Shown: positions 55,815 through 64,000, counted from the stretch's first letter. The stretch is 64,000 nucleotides of DNA from Pedobacter sp. MC2016-14 (GCF_020991475.1 NZ_JAJMPA010000001.1:1302001-1366000), one strand, 5' to 3'. Made by a program: numbers and translations. Notes: generated from the sequence alone by a model not told the origin.

Positions 55815-56861
55815 ATGAATGAATTGATGAATTTCTTTGCCAGCTTTGATGTACCTATACCAGTACTTGTTTTCTTAATGGTATTTAGCTGTGGCATCGC
55901 AATATTCCATACCATAATATTTACTGGGTTGTATAGCCTAAGCATTCGGCCCAAATGGCTCTTCTTTGTTCTGAATCCATTAATTGTGGGCCTTGCTTAC
56001 CTTTACCTGCCAGGTTTTGCTATGTTGGCTCTTGCTCTGCTTGCAGCTTCTATCTTTTTATTGGCATTTGTTGGGATGATTTTTTCAGGTATCGCCAAAG
56101 CGAAGGAAGACAAGAAGGTGCAAACAAGTTTTAATGCTAAATATAACATTCCTAAAACCGCGAGCTGGAAAAGGCTGGTTGGAACATTAGGCTTTTTTGC
56201 CTTAATAGCACTGGGTATCTGGTTGCATGCTGAGGGTAAATTGAAGCTTCTGCTATTAATTATTCCCTTGCTCATTGTTATAGATGCCATCTTTTTACCT
56301 TCAAAAATCACTAAGTTTTACAAGCTCCAGGCAGTTTTACCTACCTCAAAGATGAATAGTGTGGCCATGGGGTTGGTTGAGGTTGTTGGAGATCTTGTGC
56401 AAACAAATCCTATTATTTCGCCTCATTTTAATACGCCATGCATCGGTTATTCCATCCGCATTGAGCAAAAAGGGAAAGATAGCGACGGTAAAACAACATG
56501 GACAACCATTTTTAGAGAAAGTAAAACCGGCACATTTAAGATAAAGGATGATACCGGAGCGATAACAGTAGATGGCGAAGGACTTGAATACTATGTGGAG
56601 CGGGTAGATAGGGACGGACAAAGTGGAGACAAGCGTTACTACGAGACTTATTTAAAACATGATGACTACATATTCTTAATAGGTAAAGCCACTAGCAACA
56701 ATGGTGAAACGCTAATTGTAAAAGACGATTATCATAAAGTTTTTGGTGCCGCGCTTCCGCATGAAGTAGCTATCCGTAATAAATTTGCACCGCTCTATAA
56801 ATCGTTTTTAGCTACTTTGTTCTTTATTACTTTAATTATTGTCTACATCATTATAACCTAA
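55815..56861 (+). CDS. GIDE-like (MUL1/BAM-domain) membrane protein
   Basis: A 348-residue membrane protein. Four helices or so lie before residue 160 and one at the C-terminus (about 328-347; FLATLFFITLIIVYIIIT). Between them is a soluble domain (about 175-315) with CIGYSIRIEQKGKDSDGKTT, WTTIFRESKTGTFKIKDDTG and ITVDGEGLEYYV. This order (C-x-x-Y at start, W then F, DDTG, VD-GA) matches the GIDE domain of the mitochondrial E3 ligase MUL1, though no RING finger is present. The match is by eye. LemA is encoded 5 bases downstream, a known neighbour of bacterial GIDE genes. Confidence 0.7.
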   Translation: MNELMNFFASFDVPIPVLVFLMVFSCGIAIFHTIIFTGLYSLSIRPKWLFFVLNPLIVGLAYLYLPGFAMLALALLAASIFLLAFVGMIFSGIAKAKEDKKVQTSFNAKYNIPKTASWKRLVGTLGFFALIALGIWLHAEGKLKLLLLIIPLLIVIDAIFLPSKITKFYKLQAVLPTSKMNSVAMGLVEVVGDLVQTNPIISPHFNTPCIGYSIRIEQKGKDSDGKTTWTTIFRESKTGTFKIKDDTGAITVDGEGLEYYVERVDRDGQSGDKRYYETYLKHDDYIFLIGKATSNNGETLIVKDDYHKVFGAALPHEVAIRNKFAPLYKSFLATLFFITLIIVYIIIT

Positions 56862-56866
56862 AATTT

Positions 56867-57430
56867 ATGACTGCACAAAATATTGCTTTGATTATTGGTC
56901 TGCTTCTCATTTCAATAGCATTAAGCTACTTTATTGGCATTTATAATAAACTGGTGATGTTAAAAAACAACATCGAAAAGGCCTTCATGAATATAGATGT
57001 CATTTTAATGCAGCGTGCCGAGGAAGTTCCGGAATTGGTAAAGGTAGCTTCTAAATTTATGGAGCATGAAAACTCTATGTTGATGAGGCTAACCCAGTTG
57101 AGAACTGATTTTTTAAATGCGAAGTCTATTGATGAAAAAATAGAAAATTCTGCCGAGTTGTCTAAGCTTACAAAATCACTATTTGCTGTTTCCGAAAATT
57201 ATCCTCAGCTTTCTTCAAATAACAATTTTGTAGAACTTCAAAAGAGGGTGTCGCAGATGGAAGACAAGATTGCAGACCGCAGAGAGTTTTTTAATGACAG
57301 CGTTAATTTGTACAACATTGGCATAGAAGAGTTCCCCAATGTGTTATTAGCAAAATTATTGGGATACCATCAACGGAATTTATTTATTGTTTTACCAGAA
57401 GAAAAGGCATACAATGGGATTCAATTTTAA
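56867..57430 (+). CDS. lemA: LemA-family protein
   Basis: A 187-residue protein with one N-terminal helix (NIALIIGLLLISIALSYFI) and then the LemA helical bundle: YNKLVMLKNNIEKAFMNIDV, QRAEEVPELVKVASKFMEHE and RREFFNDSVNLYNIGIEEFP. LemA proteins are membrane-anchored, with the bundle outside or inside depending on the organism; their molecular role is unclear. It is cotranscribed with the GIDE-like gene. Confidence 0.92.
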   Translation: MTAQNIALIIGLLLISIALSYFIGIYNKLVMLKNNIEKAFMNIDVILMQRAEEVPELVKVASKFMEHENSMLMRLTQLRTDFLNAKSIDEKIENSAELSKLTKSLFAVSENYPQLSSNNNFVELQKRVSQMEDKIADRREFFNDSVNLYNIGIEEFPNVLLAKLLGYHQRNLFIVLPEEKAYNGIQF

Positions 57431-57779
57431 TCATTTTTTTGGTTACGAAAATATCATCAATAAAAACCCTGACCTGGTGCTGATTTATGGTTTTGCATTC
57501 ATTATATTTGGAATGCTGGCACTAACTTTCATCGGTTTTATTTTTGGCAAACTTGGCTTCAAAATTATTAATGAGCACTTTATTGGGCCTTTAACCCTTT
57601 CTCTATTTTTGTGTTTACTGGTTGCAATTGTTCCTACAGTGGTATTGAAAATTGTTGCTAATGATGTAAGTGGGGTTAAACTGCTCTATTGCTGGCTTAC
57701 TATTTTTTGCGGAATCACTTTTTTCTGTTTTTCTAATTACGCTATGCTGGGCAAATGGGGGCGTAGCTTTAGGGATTGA
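57414..57779 (+). CDS. Small membrane protein of unknown function
   Basis: A 121-residue protein with three transmembrane helices (LVLIYGFAFIIFGMLALTFI, LTLSLFLCLLVAIVPTVVL, LLYCWLTIFCGITFFCF). The start at ATG 57414 overlaps the end of lemA by 17 bases; an earlier ATG (57387) in this frame would overlap more. Translational coupling suggests it works with LemA and the GIDE-like protein. No family is recognised. Confidence 0.7.
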   Translation: MGFNFNHFFGYENIINKNPDLVLIYGFAFIIFGMLALTFIGFIFGKLGFKIINEHFIGPLTLSLFLCLLVAIVPTVVLKIVANDVSGVKLLYCWLTIFCGITFFCFSNYAMLGKWGRSFRD

Positions 57780-57804
57780 TCTGTTGTTTACTTATATTTG
57801 CATC

Positions 57805-58059
57805 ATGAAACGGATAATTATCATCTTTCTCTTTATCCTGGCAACTGCCGCCGCTATCAATACTCCAGCCAGTGCTCAATGTGCTATGTGTACCATCAAC
57901 GCAGAACAAGGCGTAAAAAATGGAAATACACAAGCTAAAGGAATTAATAGTGGTGTACTTTACCTTATGGTGATGCCTTATTTGTTCATCGGCGGATTAG
58001 GACTGCTTTGGTATTTTAAGTTCCGTAAAAGACCATCCATAACAGGTACTACATTGTAA
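57805..58059 (+). CDS. Small secreted/membrane protein with CAMC motif
   Basis: An 84-residue protein starting at ATG 57805. A signal peptide (KRIIIIFLFILATAAAIN) is followed by AQCAMCTINAEQGVKNGNTQ, a paired CxxC, and one transmembrane helix (YLMVMPYLFIGGLGLLWYF). Similar short proteins are common next to DUF983 genes in Bacteroidota. The frame is open upstream, but that part overlaps the previous gene. Function unknown; the CxxC could be a redox or metal site. Confidence 0.8.
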   Translation: MKRIIIIFLFILATAAAINTPASAQCAMCTINAEQGVKNGNTQAKGINSGVLYLMVMPYLFIGGLGLLWYFKFRKRPSITGTTL

Positions 58060-58061
58060 AA

Positions 58062-58460
58062 ATGAGCAGTACATCCAAATTCTCCGCAATAGTACACTGT
58101 AAATGCCCACAGTGCCGAAGAGGGGATATTTTTACCGGAAGTTTATATGGTTTTGATTTGCAGCGGACCAACGAGTATTGCAGCCATTGCGGTATGCGCT
58201 TTGAAATAGAACCAGGTTATTTTTATGCAGCTATGTACGTTAGTTACGCCATGAATGTAATGGAGATGATTACTGTAGGGGTATTAACTTATATACTATC
58301 AGGCGGCTATCTGGAATTTGACTCTTTCTGGTTATACATTACCACCATTTTTACGGGTTGCCTGCTTTTGGCGCCTTTCAATTATCGCTACTCCCGTGTA
58401 ATTTTACTACATTGGCTTACACCAAAATTAAAGTACAATACTATTTATGATCAGCCATGA
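58062..58460 (+). CDS. DUF983-domain protein
   Basis: A 132-residue protein with a zinc-ribbon-like N-terminus (CKCPQCRRGDIF, then YCSHCGMRFEIEPGYFYAAM) and two transmembrane helices. DUF983 proteins are widespread, of unknown function. It starts 2 bases after the CAMC protein and its stop overlaps the next ATG by 4 bases. Confidence 0.9.
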   Translation: MSSTSKFSAIVHCKCPQCRRGDIFTGSLYGFDLQRTNEYCSHCGMRFEIEPGYFYAAMYVSYAMNVMEMITVGVLTYILSGGYLEFDSFWLYITTIFTGCLLLAPFNYRYSRVILLHWLTPKLKYNTIYDQP

Positions 58461-59119
58461 TTAAACAGGAAACACTTGATTTTTTAACCAAAGTAGCGCA
58501 GAATAATAACCGGGAATGGTTTGCGCTGCATAAAGATGAATATGAAACTGCACGTGAAAATGTATTAGATTTGGTAAAGGACCTGATCCCTCAATTGGCT
58601 AAAATAGATCCTTTAATTTCTGGCGATACCGATCCTAAAAAGGCAATTATGCGCATTTACAGGGATGTTAGGTTTAGCAAAAACAAAGATCCATATAAGA
58701 CTAATTTTGGAATGTGGTTCTCTGCTAAAAGTAAGGGTGGTAATGAACCTGGATACTACCTGCACCTGCAACCGGGCAATAGCTTTGTAGCGGGTGGTTA
58801 CTGGATGCCTGAAGCCCCCCATCTAAAACTGATCCGTCAGGAAATAGATTATAATATTGGTGATTTCCTGGAGATTATTGAAGATAAAACTTTTGCTGCC
58901 GATTTTAAGCTAAGCACCAGCAACGCACTCAAAAATGCGCCGAAAGGTTACGATCCGGCAGATCCTAATATTCAATACTTGAAACTTAAAAGCTTTGAAG
59001 TACTTAAAAAGCTAACGGATAAAGAGGTTTGCAGTGCCAATCTTGCTGCCCGGTTAGCAGGCTACTATAAAACGATACATCCGCTTGTTACCTTTTTAAG
59101 AAATGCCATAGACCAATAA
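58457..59119 (+). CDS. DUF2461-family protein
   Basis: A 220-residue cytoplasmic protein. Family signatures are LDFLTKVAQNNNREWFALHK near the start, RIYRDVRFSKNKDPYKTNFG and YYLHLQPGNSFVAGGYWMPE. No catalytic role is known. It is translationally coupled to the DUF983 gene (ATGA overlap). Confidence 0.92.
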   Translation: MIKQETLDFLTKVAQNNNREWFALHKDEYETARENVLDLVKDLIPQLAKIDPLISGDTDPKKAIMRIYRDVRFSKNKDPYKTNFGMWFSAKSKGGNEPGYYLHLQPGNSFVAGGYWMPEAPHLKLIRQEIDYNIGDFLEIIEDKTFAADFKLSTSNALKNAPKGYDPADPNIQYLKLKSFEVLKKLTDKEVCSANLAARLAGYYKTIHPLVTFLRNAIDQ

Positions 59120-59130
59120 ACCAATACAAT

Positions 59131-59985
59131 ATGAAACTTACTTTCTCTACTCCAATTCTTGCTTTTGCCTTTTTCCTTCTTGCAGCTACCATAAGTTCCT
59201 GCGTAGTCTTATCACCTAAAAAATATAAAGCGCTATTGGCTAAACAAGATTCTTTGAACACGGGCTGGACAGAGTCGCAACTTACGGCTGAAAACTTGAA
59301 CAATACAATTGCTAAACTGAAAAGGGATACTGCCGACTTAAATGGCCAGCTGGCAGATTTGCACGCTCGTTATACAGAAATGGACGGTAACTATGCTAAA
59401 TTGCGTAGCAACAGTTCTTCTGCAATCAATAAATTATCAGAAGATTTAAAGAAACGTGAACAGCGTTTAAAAGAGGTGGAAGAAATTTTGCGTAAGCGTG
59501 ATGAAGCCACCAACCAGCTTAAAGAGAAATTACAGCAGGCTTTGCTGGGCTTTACTAAAAACGGCTTAACGGTAGAGATCAAAAACGGAAAGGTATATGT
59601 ATCCCTGATGGATAAGTTGTTGTTCCCATCTGGAAGCATTGTTATTGATGAAAAAGGAAAACAGGCGCTTGCTCAGTTGGCAAAAGTTTTAAAGGAGCAG
59701 CCGGAAATTAATATTGCTGTTGAGGGGCATACAGATTCTCAAAAGATCAATAACCTTGGACAAATTAAAGACAACTGGGACCTGAGCGTGCTAAGGTCTA
59801 CATCTGTAGTACGCTTTTTAACAGAGATAGAAAAGGTTGAAAGTGTGAGGATGACCGCTACGGGTAAAGGAGAGTTCCAGCCCCTGGCTCCGAATACAAG
59901 TGCAGAAAGCAGAAGCAAAAACCGCCGTATTGAGATTGTGCTTTCTCCAAAATTGGATGAGCTTTACGACTTAATTAAGCAATAG
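59131..59985 (+). CDS. OmpA-family lipoprotein with coiled coil
   Basis: A 284-residue protein with a lipobox (ISSC, Cys about 24). A coiled coil spans about 45-145 (NTIAKLKRDTADLNGQLADL, LSEDLKKREQRLKEVEEILR). The OmpA peptidoglycan-binding domain at about 165-275 has LLFPSGSIVIDEKGKQALAQ, NIAVEGHTDS and SRSKNRRIEIVLSP with the conserved Asp and Arg that hold diaminopimelate. It ties the outer membrane to the cell wall. Confidence 0.93.
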   Translation: MKLTFSTPILAFAFFLLAATISSCVVLSPKKYKALLAKQDSLNTGWTESQLTAENLNNTIAKLKRDTADLNGQLADLHARYTEMDGNYAKLRSNSSSAINKLSEDLKKREQRLKEVEEILRKRDEATNQLKEKLQQALLGFTKNGLTVEIKNGKVYVSLMDKLLFPSGSIVIDEKGKQALAQLAKVLKEQPEINIAVEGHTDSQKINNLGQIKDNWDLSVLRSTSVVRFLTEIEKVESVRMTATGKGEFQPLAPNTSAESRSKNRRIEIVLSPKLDELYDLIKQ

Positions 59986-59993
59986 GAACCTCA

Positions 59994-60041
59994 TATACAA
60001 AAAGAGCCGGATTGAAATTTCAATCCGGCTCTTTTTGTATA
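59994..60041. terminator. 48-bp perfect palindrome, bidirectional terminator
   Basis: Arms beginning TATACAAAAAGAGCCGGATT are mirrored exactly; AAAAAGAGCCGG forms the GC part and T tracts flank it on both strands. It lies between convergent ompA-like and rfbC genes and can end both transcripts. Confidence 0.93.
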
Positions 60042-60060
60042 TTTTAATTTTATAATTTGT

Positions 60061-60615
60061 TTAAAAAGGGCTTTTAAAGTCTTTAAATAGAGGTAAAACC
60101 AAATCCTTATCAGACAGTAAAAAGCTTTCGGACGATACATCGGCACTCCAGTTGATGTTCAGGTCTGCATCATTCCACATTACCCCAATTTCTGAATCTT
60201 TATCATAATAATTACTCACTTTATAAGTGAATATGGTATTATCCTCCAGGGTAAGAAAGCCATGTAAAAAGCCTGGTGGAATCCAAAGTTGCTTGTGGTT
60301 TTCGCCAGTAAGTTCTATGCTGTAATGTTGTCCATAGGTTGCAGAATCTGTTCTGATGTCTACTGCAATATCAAGTACGCTACCTTGTATAACCCTTACC
60401 AGCTTGCCTTGTGCAAATGGATTTGCTTGTGCGTGCAGGCCCCTTAGTGTACCACGCTGAGAAAAGGACTGGTTATCTTGTACAAAATTAATATCTATAC
60501 CTGCTGCACTAAAAGCACGGGCACTGTAACTTTCGTAAAAATAACCGCGCGTATCTTTCCATACTTTTGGTTCTACAATTAATAAATCGGCAATTGGAGT
60601 GGTTATCAGGTTCAT
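60061..60615 (-). CDS. rfbC: dTDP-4-dehydrorhamnose 3,5-epimerase
   Basis: A 184-residue cupin-fold epimerase of the dTDP-L-rhamnose pathway for surface glycans. Motifs are FVQDNQSFSQRGTLRGLHAQ (catalytic His), KLVRVIQGSVLDIAVDIRTD, LWIPPGFLHGFLTLED and YKVSNYYDKDSE. The usual RGLHYQ reads RGLHAQ here, a small change next to the active-site His. The other rfb genes are not adjacent. It is followed in the same direction from the DUF4286 gene, 7 bases upstream. Confidence 0.94.
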   Translation of the reverse strand: MNLITTPIADLLIVEPKVWKDTRGYFYESYSARAFSAAGIDINFVQDNQSFSQRGTLRGLHAQANPFAQGKLVRVIQGSVLDIAVDIRTDSATYGQHYSIELTGENHKQLWIPPGFLHGFLTLEDNTIFTYKVSNYYDKDSEIGVMWNDADLNINWSADVSSESFLLSDKDLVLPLFKDFKSPF

Positions 60616-60622
60616 ATTAAAA

Positions 60623-60925
60623 TTAATCTACATATTCCATAAGGGTACGAAAGGCAACAAGCTTCTCCTTAAATTTTTCGTTAAGCTCATGTTGCAGGGC
60701 AGGAGCGTACTTATCCTGGTATTCCTGATATTCTGCCATGTTTTCTGCGATATACTGCGCGCAAAAGGTTACGCCTTCATTTGGAGAATCTACCACTTTA
60801 AGCAGTCGGTTAGATACGAATTTTCCAGTATCCATTACTTTTGGGATGTGTTCTTCTTTCATCCAGGTTAGCCAGGATTCTGCTACTGCATCCTCCACAA
60901 TAAGGGTTACGTTGTATAATAACAT
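60623..60925 (-). CDS. DUF4286-family protein
   Basis: A 100-residue cytoplasmic protein: LLYNVTLIVEDAVAESWLTW, HIPKVMDTGKF and the last LNEKFKEKLVAFRTLMEYV are typical of DUF4286. Function unknown. It sits between a TPR-protein gene and rfbC, spaced 15 and 7 bases, so the three are probably one minus-strand operon. Confidence 0.9.
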   Translation of the reverse strand: MLLYNVTLIVEDAVAESWLTWMKEEHIPKVMDTGKFVSNRLLKVVDSPNEGVTFCAQYIAENMAEYQEYQDKYAPALQHELNEKFKEKLVAFRTLMEYVD

Positions 60926-60940
60926 GCTGCAAAGATAGGA

Positions 60941-62548
60941 TTATGTGCCAATATTATCTCCACGAAGTTTTCTAAAAAGCTTACGTGCTTCGGCGGTAAA
61001 CATGCTTCCCGGAAAGTCGTTAATGAGCTTTTGATATAAAGCTTTAGCCTCTTCGGGGTTATTCAGTTTCTGTTCATACAAGCCAGCCAGAGTAAATATG
61101 GCATCGTCTACCCATATGCTGTTAGACTGGTTAGCGATTAGCTCTTTAAGTAGTAGTTCTGCTTTTCGGAATTCTGAAGCATTGATGTAGATTTTGGATT
61201 TGAGCATTAATATATCATCCAGCAAACTATTGCCCGGATAAGCGGTAGAAATGCTGTCTAACTTAATTATAGCTTGCGCTGTTTTACGCTCAAAGACCAG
61301 TAATTCTGCACTGGCATACATTTTTAAGGCCAGACTATCTGTAGCAGTCTGTAGGTTATCCGAGATTAGCAGACTCAAGTTTAAGGCATCATTGGCAATA
61401 AGCTGTGATGTTGAAGCTTTCAATACATCGGCCTGCGATTTTGAGTAGACGAAATTTCCCTGGTAAAAAGATAGTTTTGTTGCTTTAAAGCGTGCTTCGC
61501 TGCCAATAGGTTCAGTCTCGTGTTTGGTAGCTACCTGTTCATATACAAGAAAGGCTTCCCATGGCTGCTCATTTAAGATATAAATATCTCCAAGATCAAG
61601 TTTTAGGGATGCGTTTTCTGAGCCAGATATGCCTGGAATTAACAAGGCTTCTTCAATAGCTTTTTGTGCCAGCCCTGCGTTATTTAGATACCAACCCTGT
61701 AAGTAAGCCCATTTTTTTATGGCAAAAAGGGTTTGCAGGTTTTTGCCATATTCGTTGAAGATGGATTCATATTGGGTAGCCAGATCCCTTATCGCTGCAT
61801 TGGAAGTACTGCTTTCTAATTGCTTAAAACGTAGGTTAATCAGCTCTACTTTTGCGTTAAGATAATACTCGTTTTCTTTTCCTTTACTTAGTAAATACTG
61901 GTAGGCTTTTGTGGCTGTGGCATAAGCCTGCCCTGCTACAAAAGAAGAAATGGCATTATACAGCGGGGCGCCCTCTCCATGTATTCTTTTATCTTGTGCT
62001 ATAAGCTGTGTGAGTGCCGATTCGTAATTTTGCTGTTGCAGGTAATTCCAAATGAGCAGCTTGTAGTAGGTTTCATCATTAGGTTTTTTCTTAATCTTTT
62101 TTAAAAGCGCAGGTTCAAGAATCTGGTAGTCGGTCTTGGTCTCAAAGGTGCTGCCAAGGATGGTTGGTGTTTCTATCAGCATTTCAGGCATGGTTTCCAG
62201 CGCATTTATGAACTCTTCTGCCAGCATGTTTTTATCTTTTTTGAGCTGGTAAATCCGTAACAGTTCATAGGCAAAGGCCTGGTTGTTTTGCAATATTTTG
62301 CGGCCCTCTAAAAATATAGAAATAGCAAGATCTACAGATTGTGACTGGAAACAGTAGCCTGCAAGTTCACGAATTTGAAATTCGTCTTTAGGCAGGTTGT
62401 TTAGAAAGACAGCAGTGGCTTTTTTTGCATCAGGCTCTTTTCCTGCGCGGCGAAGTAATACAACCTTATCAATATCGGCAGTGTTGCTTTGCGCGCAAAG
62501 GTTTACATTTACCGATAGGAATAATATAAGGAGGATGAATCTTGCCAT
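60941..62548 (-). CDS. TPR-repeat secreted protein
   Basis: A 535-residue protein. The start at ATG 62548 gives a signal peptide (ARFILLILFLSVNVNLCAQ); the frame is open to 62596 but that part is not signal-like. The body is nearly all helical, with tetratricopeptide-type repeats (for instance QPWEAFLVYEQVATKHETEP, TLAGLYEQKLNNPEEAKALY) and the final YQKLINDFPGSMFTAEARKL. It likely acts as a periplasmic scaffold. Partners unknown. Confidence 0.85.
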   Translation of the reverse strand: MARFILLILFLSVNVNLCAQSNTADIDKVVLLRRAGKEPDAKKATAVFLNNLPKDEFQIRELAGYCFQSQSVDLAISIFLEGRKILQNNQAFAYELLRIYQLKKDKNMLAEEFINALETMPEMLIETPTILGSTFETKTDYQILEPALLKKIKKKPNDETYYKLLIWNYLQQQNYESALTQLIAQDKRIHGEGAPLYNAISSFVAGQAYATATKAYQYLLSKGKENEYYLNAKVELINLRFKQLESSTSNAAIRDLATQYESIFNEYGKNLQTLFAIKKWAYLQGWYLNNAGLAQKAIEEALLIPGISGSENASLKLDLGDIYILNEQPWEAFLVYEQVATKHETEPIGSEARFKATKLSFYQGNFVYSKSQADVLKASTSQLIANDALNLSLLISDNLQTATDSLALKMYASAELLVFERKTAQAIIKLDSISTAYPGNSLLDDILMLKSKIYINASEFRKAELLLKELIANQSNSIWVDDAIFTLAGLYEQKLNNPEEAKALYQKLINDFPGSMFTAEARKLFRKLRGDNIGT

Positions 62549-62606
62549 ATACAAATATACATTCTCCGCAAATAGCGTGTAGCACCCCTTATTCAAAAAC
62601 TTTGAT

Positions 62607-62647
62607 GCGTAACAATGTTAGTGTACTGGCGTAACAATATTGGTGTA
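62607..62647 (+). promoter_or_regulatory. Two 19-bp direct repeats, 22-bp period, before the S9 peptidase gene
   Basis: GCGTAACAATGTTAGTGTA (62607-62625) and GCGTAACAATATTGGTGTA (62629-62647) differ at two places. They lie just upstream of the candidate promoter and within the divergent region to the TPR gene; two helical turns apart, they look like paired operator sites. Confidence 0.6.
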
Positions 62648-62649
62648 TT

Positions 62650-62682
62650 TTGTCTTTTGCAAAAGGGTGTTTTGTACTTTTG
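62650..62682 (+). promoter_or_regulatory. Candidate promoter of the S9 peptidase gene
   Basis: -7 box TACTTTTG at 62675-62682 (exact TAnnTTTG); TTG at 62650-62652, 22 bases upstream. The ATG follows 19 bases after the box. Confidence 0.5.
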
Positions 62683-62701
62683 TTAAGAAAGAAAAAACTG
62701 A

Positions 62702-64000
62702 ATGAACCAAAGAAAAATATTTTACCTGTTGATGCTAATCTGCCTGTCTTTTGCTTGCACGCAAAAACAGAAGGTTAGGCTCATCCCTGTAAATGACTTT
62801 TTCAGGTTGCCAGAAAAGGCTTATTATTCTATATCTCCCAATGGTAAAAGTCTTGCCTACCTTAAAGTGAAAGGTAAAGAGCAGAATTTATTTGTAGATG
62901 ATATGGCTACAGGAAAGTCTACCCAGATTACCATTAACAATGGAACTAACATCAGCAGTTATTTTTGGGTAAGTGATGATGAGCTCATTTATTATAAAGA
63001 TAAAGCAGGCACGCGTAAGCAATCTGATATTTTTATTGTGAATAAAGAAGGTAGCCTGGAACGTAAGTTAAATGGTTGCGAAGAGCCAGATCAGCACCAT
63101 GCCAGGAGCGAAAATATTAAGATGAAAGTGTTGAAAGATCAGATATTAGAGGGTAAGTATCTGTTGGTTTCGAGTAATAAAAGAGACTCTACTGTATTCG
63201 ATATTTATCGGATGAATGTACGCAATGGAAAAATGGAGATGGCAGCCCGTAATCCTGGTAATATTACCAACTGGATAACAGATGCAGAAGGTAAATTGCG
63301 ATTGGCAATTTCCAGTGATGGTGTAAACGAGATTTTACTGTACAGGGATAGCGAATACATGCCGTTTAAACCAATCTTGACGAAGAATTTTAAAAATTCT
63401 TTTGTGCCACTGGTATTTGCAAAGGATAAGCCTGACCATATTTATGCAATTTCAAACATTAACCGCGACAAAAATGCGCTAGTACAGCTGGATTGCAAAA
63501 GCGGGAAGGAAGATAAAGTATTGTTTAGTAATGATACACTGAATGTGGTGGATGCTCAGTATTCAAAGAGTAAAGCACGTATGACCCATGTGGAGTGCGA
63601 AAATTGGAAAAAGGAGAAGTATTACCTCGACCCTTCTGTAAAAGCTTTTTATCATAAGCTGGATAAATTGTTGCCCGGTACGGAGTACAAAATAACGGAT
63701 ATGGATAGGGCAGAGAATATTTTTATCATCAGGACATTTACTGACCGCAGTCCGGGATCTTACTACTTGTATGTGGCCAATACTGGTCGGCTTAAAAAGC
63801 TGAGTGATTTTAATCCGGCAATTAAAAAGGAGGAAATGTGTGCCATGAAACCTGTTACTTTTAAGGCGCAGGATGGTTTAGATATTCATGGGTATTTAAC
63901 ACTTCCACTGAATCAGGACCCTGAAAATTTACCCGTTGTGGTTTTGCCTCACAACAAGCCTGAGGGCAGAAATGGCTGGACCTACAATGCGGAGGTACAG
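62702..64000 (+). CDS. S9-family (prolyl oligopeptidase-like) peptidase lipoprotein, 3' end outside window
   Basis: An open frame of 433 residues from ATG 62702 to the window edge. Lipoprotein signal with Cys about 19 (LICLSFACTQ). The N-terminal beta-propeller begins with FFRLPEKAYYSISPNGKSLA and the frame reaches the start of the alpha/beta-hydrolase part (TFKAQDGLDIHGYLTLPLNQ, VVVLPHNKPEGRNGW), where the catalytic Ser, Asp and His should follow beyond the window. It probably degrades short peptides in the periplasm. Confidence 0.9.
   Translation, partial: MNQRKIFYLLMLICLSFACTQKQKVRLIPVNDFFRLPEKAYYSISPNGKSLAYLKVKGKEQNLFVDDMATGKSTQITINNGTNISSYFWVSDDELIYYKDKAGTRKQSDIFIVNKEGSLERKLNGCEEPDQHHARSENIKMKVLKDQILEGKYLLVSSNKRDSTVFDIYRMNVRNGKMEMAARNPGNITNWITDAEGKLRLAISSDGVNEILLYRDSEYMPFKPILTKNFKNSFVPLVFAKDKPDHIYAISNINRDKNALVQLDCKSGKEDKVLFSNDTLNVVDAQYSKSKARMTHVECENWKKEKYYLDPSVKAFYHKLDKLLPGTEYKITDMDRAENIFIIRTFTDRSPGSYYLYVANTGRLKKLSDFNPAIKKEEMCAMKPVTFKAQDGLDIHGYLTLPLNQDPENLPVVVLPHNKPEGRNGWTYNAEVQ

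Noticed and set aside
57670..57804. Longer start for the CAMC protein
   Set aside because: The extra 45 residues overlap the previous membrane protein gene in another frame, while ATG 57805 gives a clean signal peptide.

Overview
The window reads as chromosomal DNA of a free-living, aerobic member of the Bacteroidota, most likely Sphingobacteriaceae and Pedobacter-like. This rests on SusC/SusD outer-membrane pairs driven by ECF sigma/FecR switches, LytTR two-component genes, an alternative complex III joined to a cytochrome c oxidase operon, DUF983/DUF4286-type marker genes, few Shine-Dalgarno sequences before start codons, and several TAnnTTTG (-7) promoter boxes of the Bacteroidota type. 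The assignment is inferred from gene content only.

Layout. 1-950: end of a LytS-like histidine kinase and its LytTR regulator. 940-10838: first ECF sigma / FecR / SusC (with STN domain) / SusD module, followed by a large HExxHxxGxxH zinc protease and a DUF3347 protein. 10988-13702: a second type of carboxypeptidase-regulatory-like/beta-barrel outer-membrane protein. 13703-17054: a scarred accessory region with a decayed LytTR regulator, a broken Rhs core, two small orphan ORFs that may be immunity genes, a ParE-type toxin-antitoxin pair, a duplicated leader about 88 bp long and several short repeats. 17055-19793: a DUF4349 lipoprotein and the cysteine pair cysE-cysM. 19854-21031: a YefM/Phd antitoxin with an intact operator-promoter, a frameshifted YoeB toxin, the 3' stump of a glycoside hydrolase and a 108-bp imperfect palindrome. 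21032-28438: a beta-helix lyase-like protein, prfB with its programmed frameshift, a START protein, a methyltransferase, a transglutaminase-like protein, an Omp85-family barrel and a deoxyhypusine-synthase-like enzyme.

28587-45196 is the respiratory core: actABCDEF (quinol oxidation), then coxBA, heme A synthesis (ctaA, ctaB), two subunit III genes, subunit IV, an SCO-like protein without cysteines and a DUF420 protein. Electrons would go from menaquinol through ActB Fe-S clusters and ActA/ActE hemes to the CuA site of CoxB and the heme a/a3-CuB centre of CoxA. A strong hairpin terminator separates coxBA from the assembly genes.

45349-54900 holds the second sigma/FecR/SusC/SusD module, with a zinc metallohydrolase lipoprotein and a DUF4302 lipoprotein as cargo. 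55001-57779 is an unusual membrane gene set: a multi-TM protein with leucine-rich repeats, a GIDE-like membrane protein, LemA and a small membrane protein. 57805-64000 holds housekeeping and envelope genes: DUF983, DUF2461, OmpA lipoprotein, rfbC, DUF4286, a TPR protein, and the start of an S9-family peptidase lipoprotein behind a 22-bp-period direct repeat.

The best candidates for something less described are the LRR-GIDE-LemA membrane cassette, the cysteine-less SCO protein, and the Rhs/LytTR scar with its duplicated palindrome-bearing leader. No CRISPR array, rRNA, tRNA or intact insertion sequence was seen.
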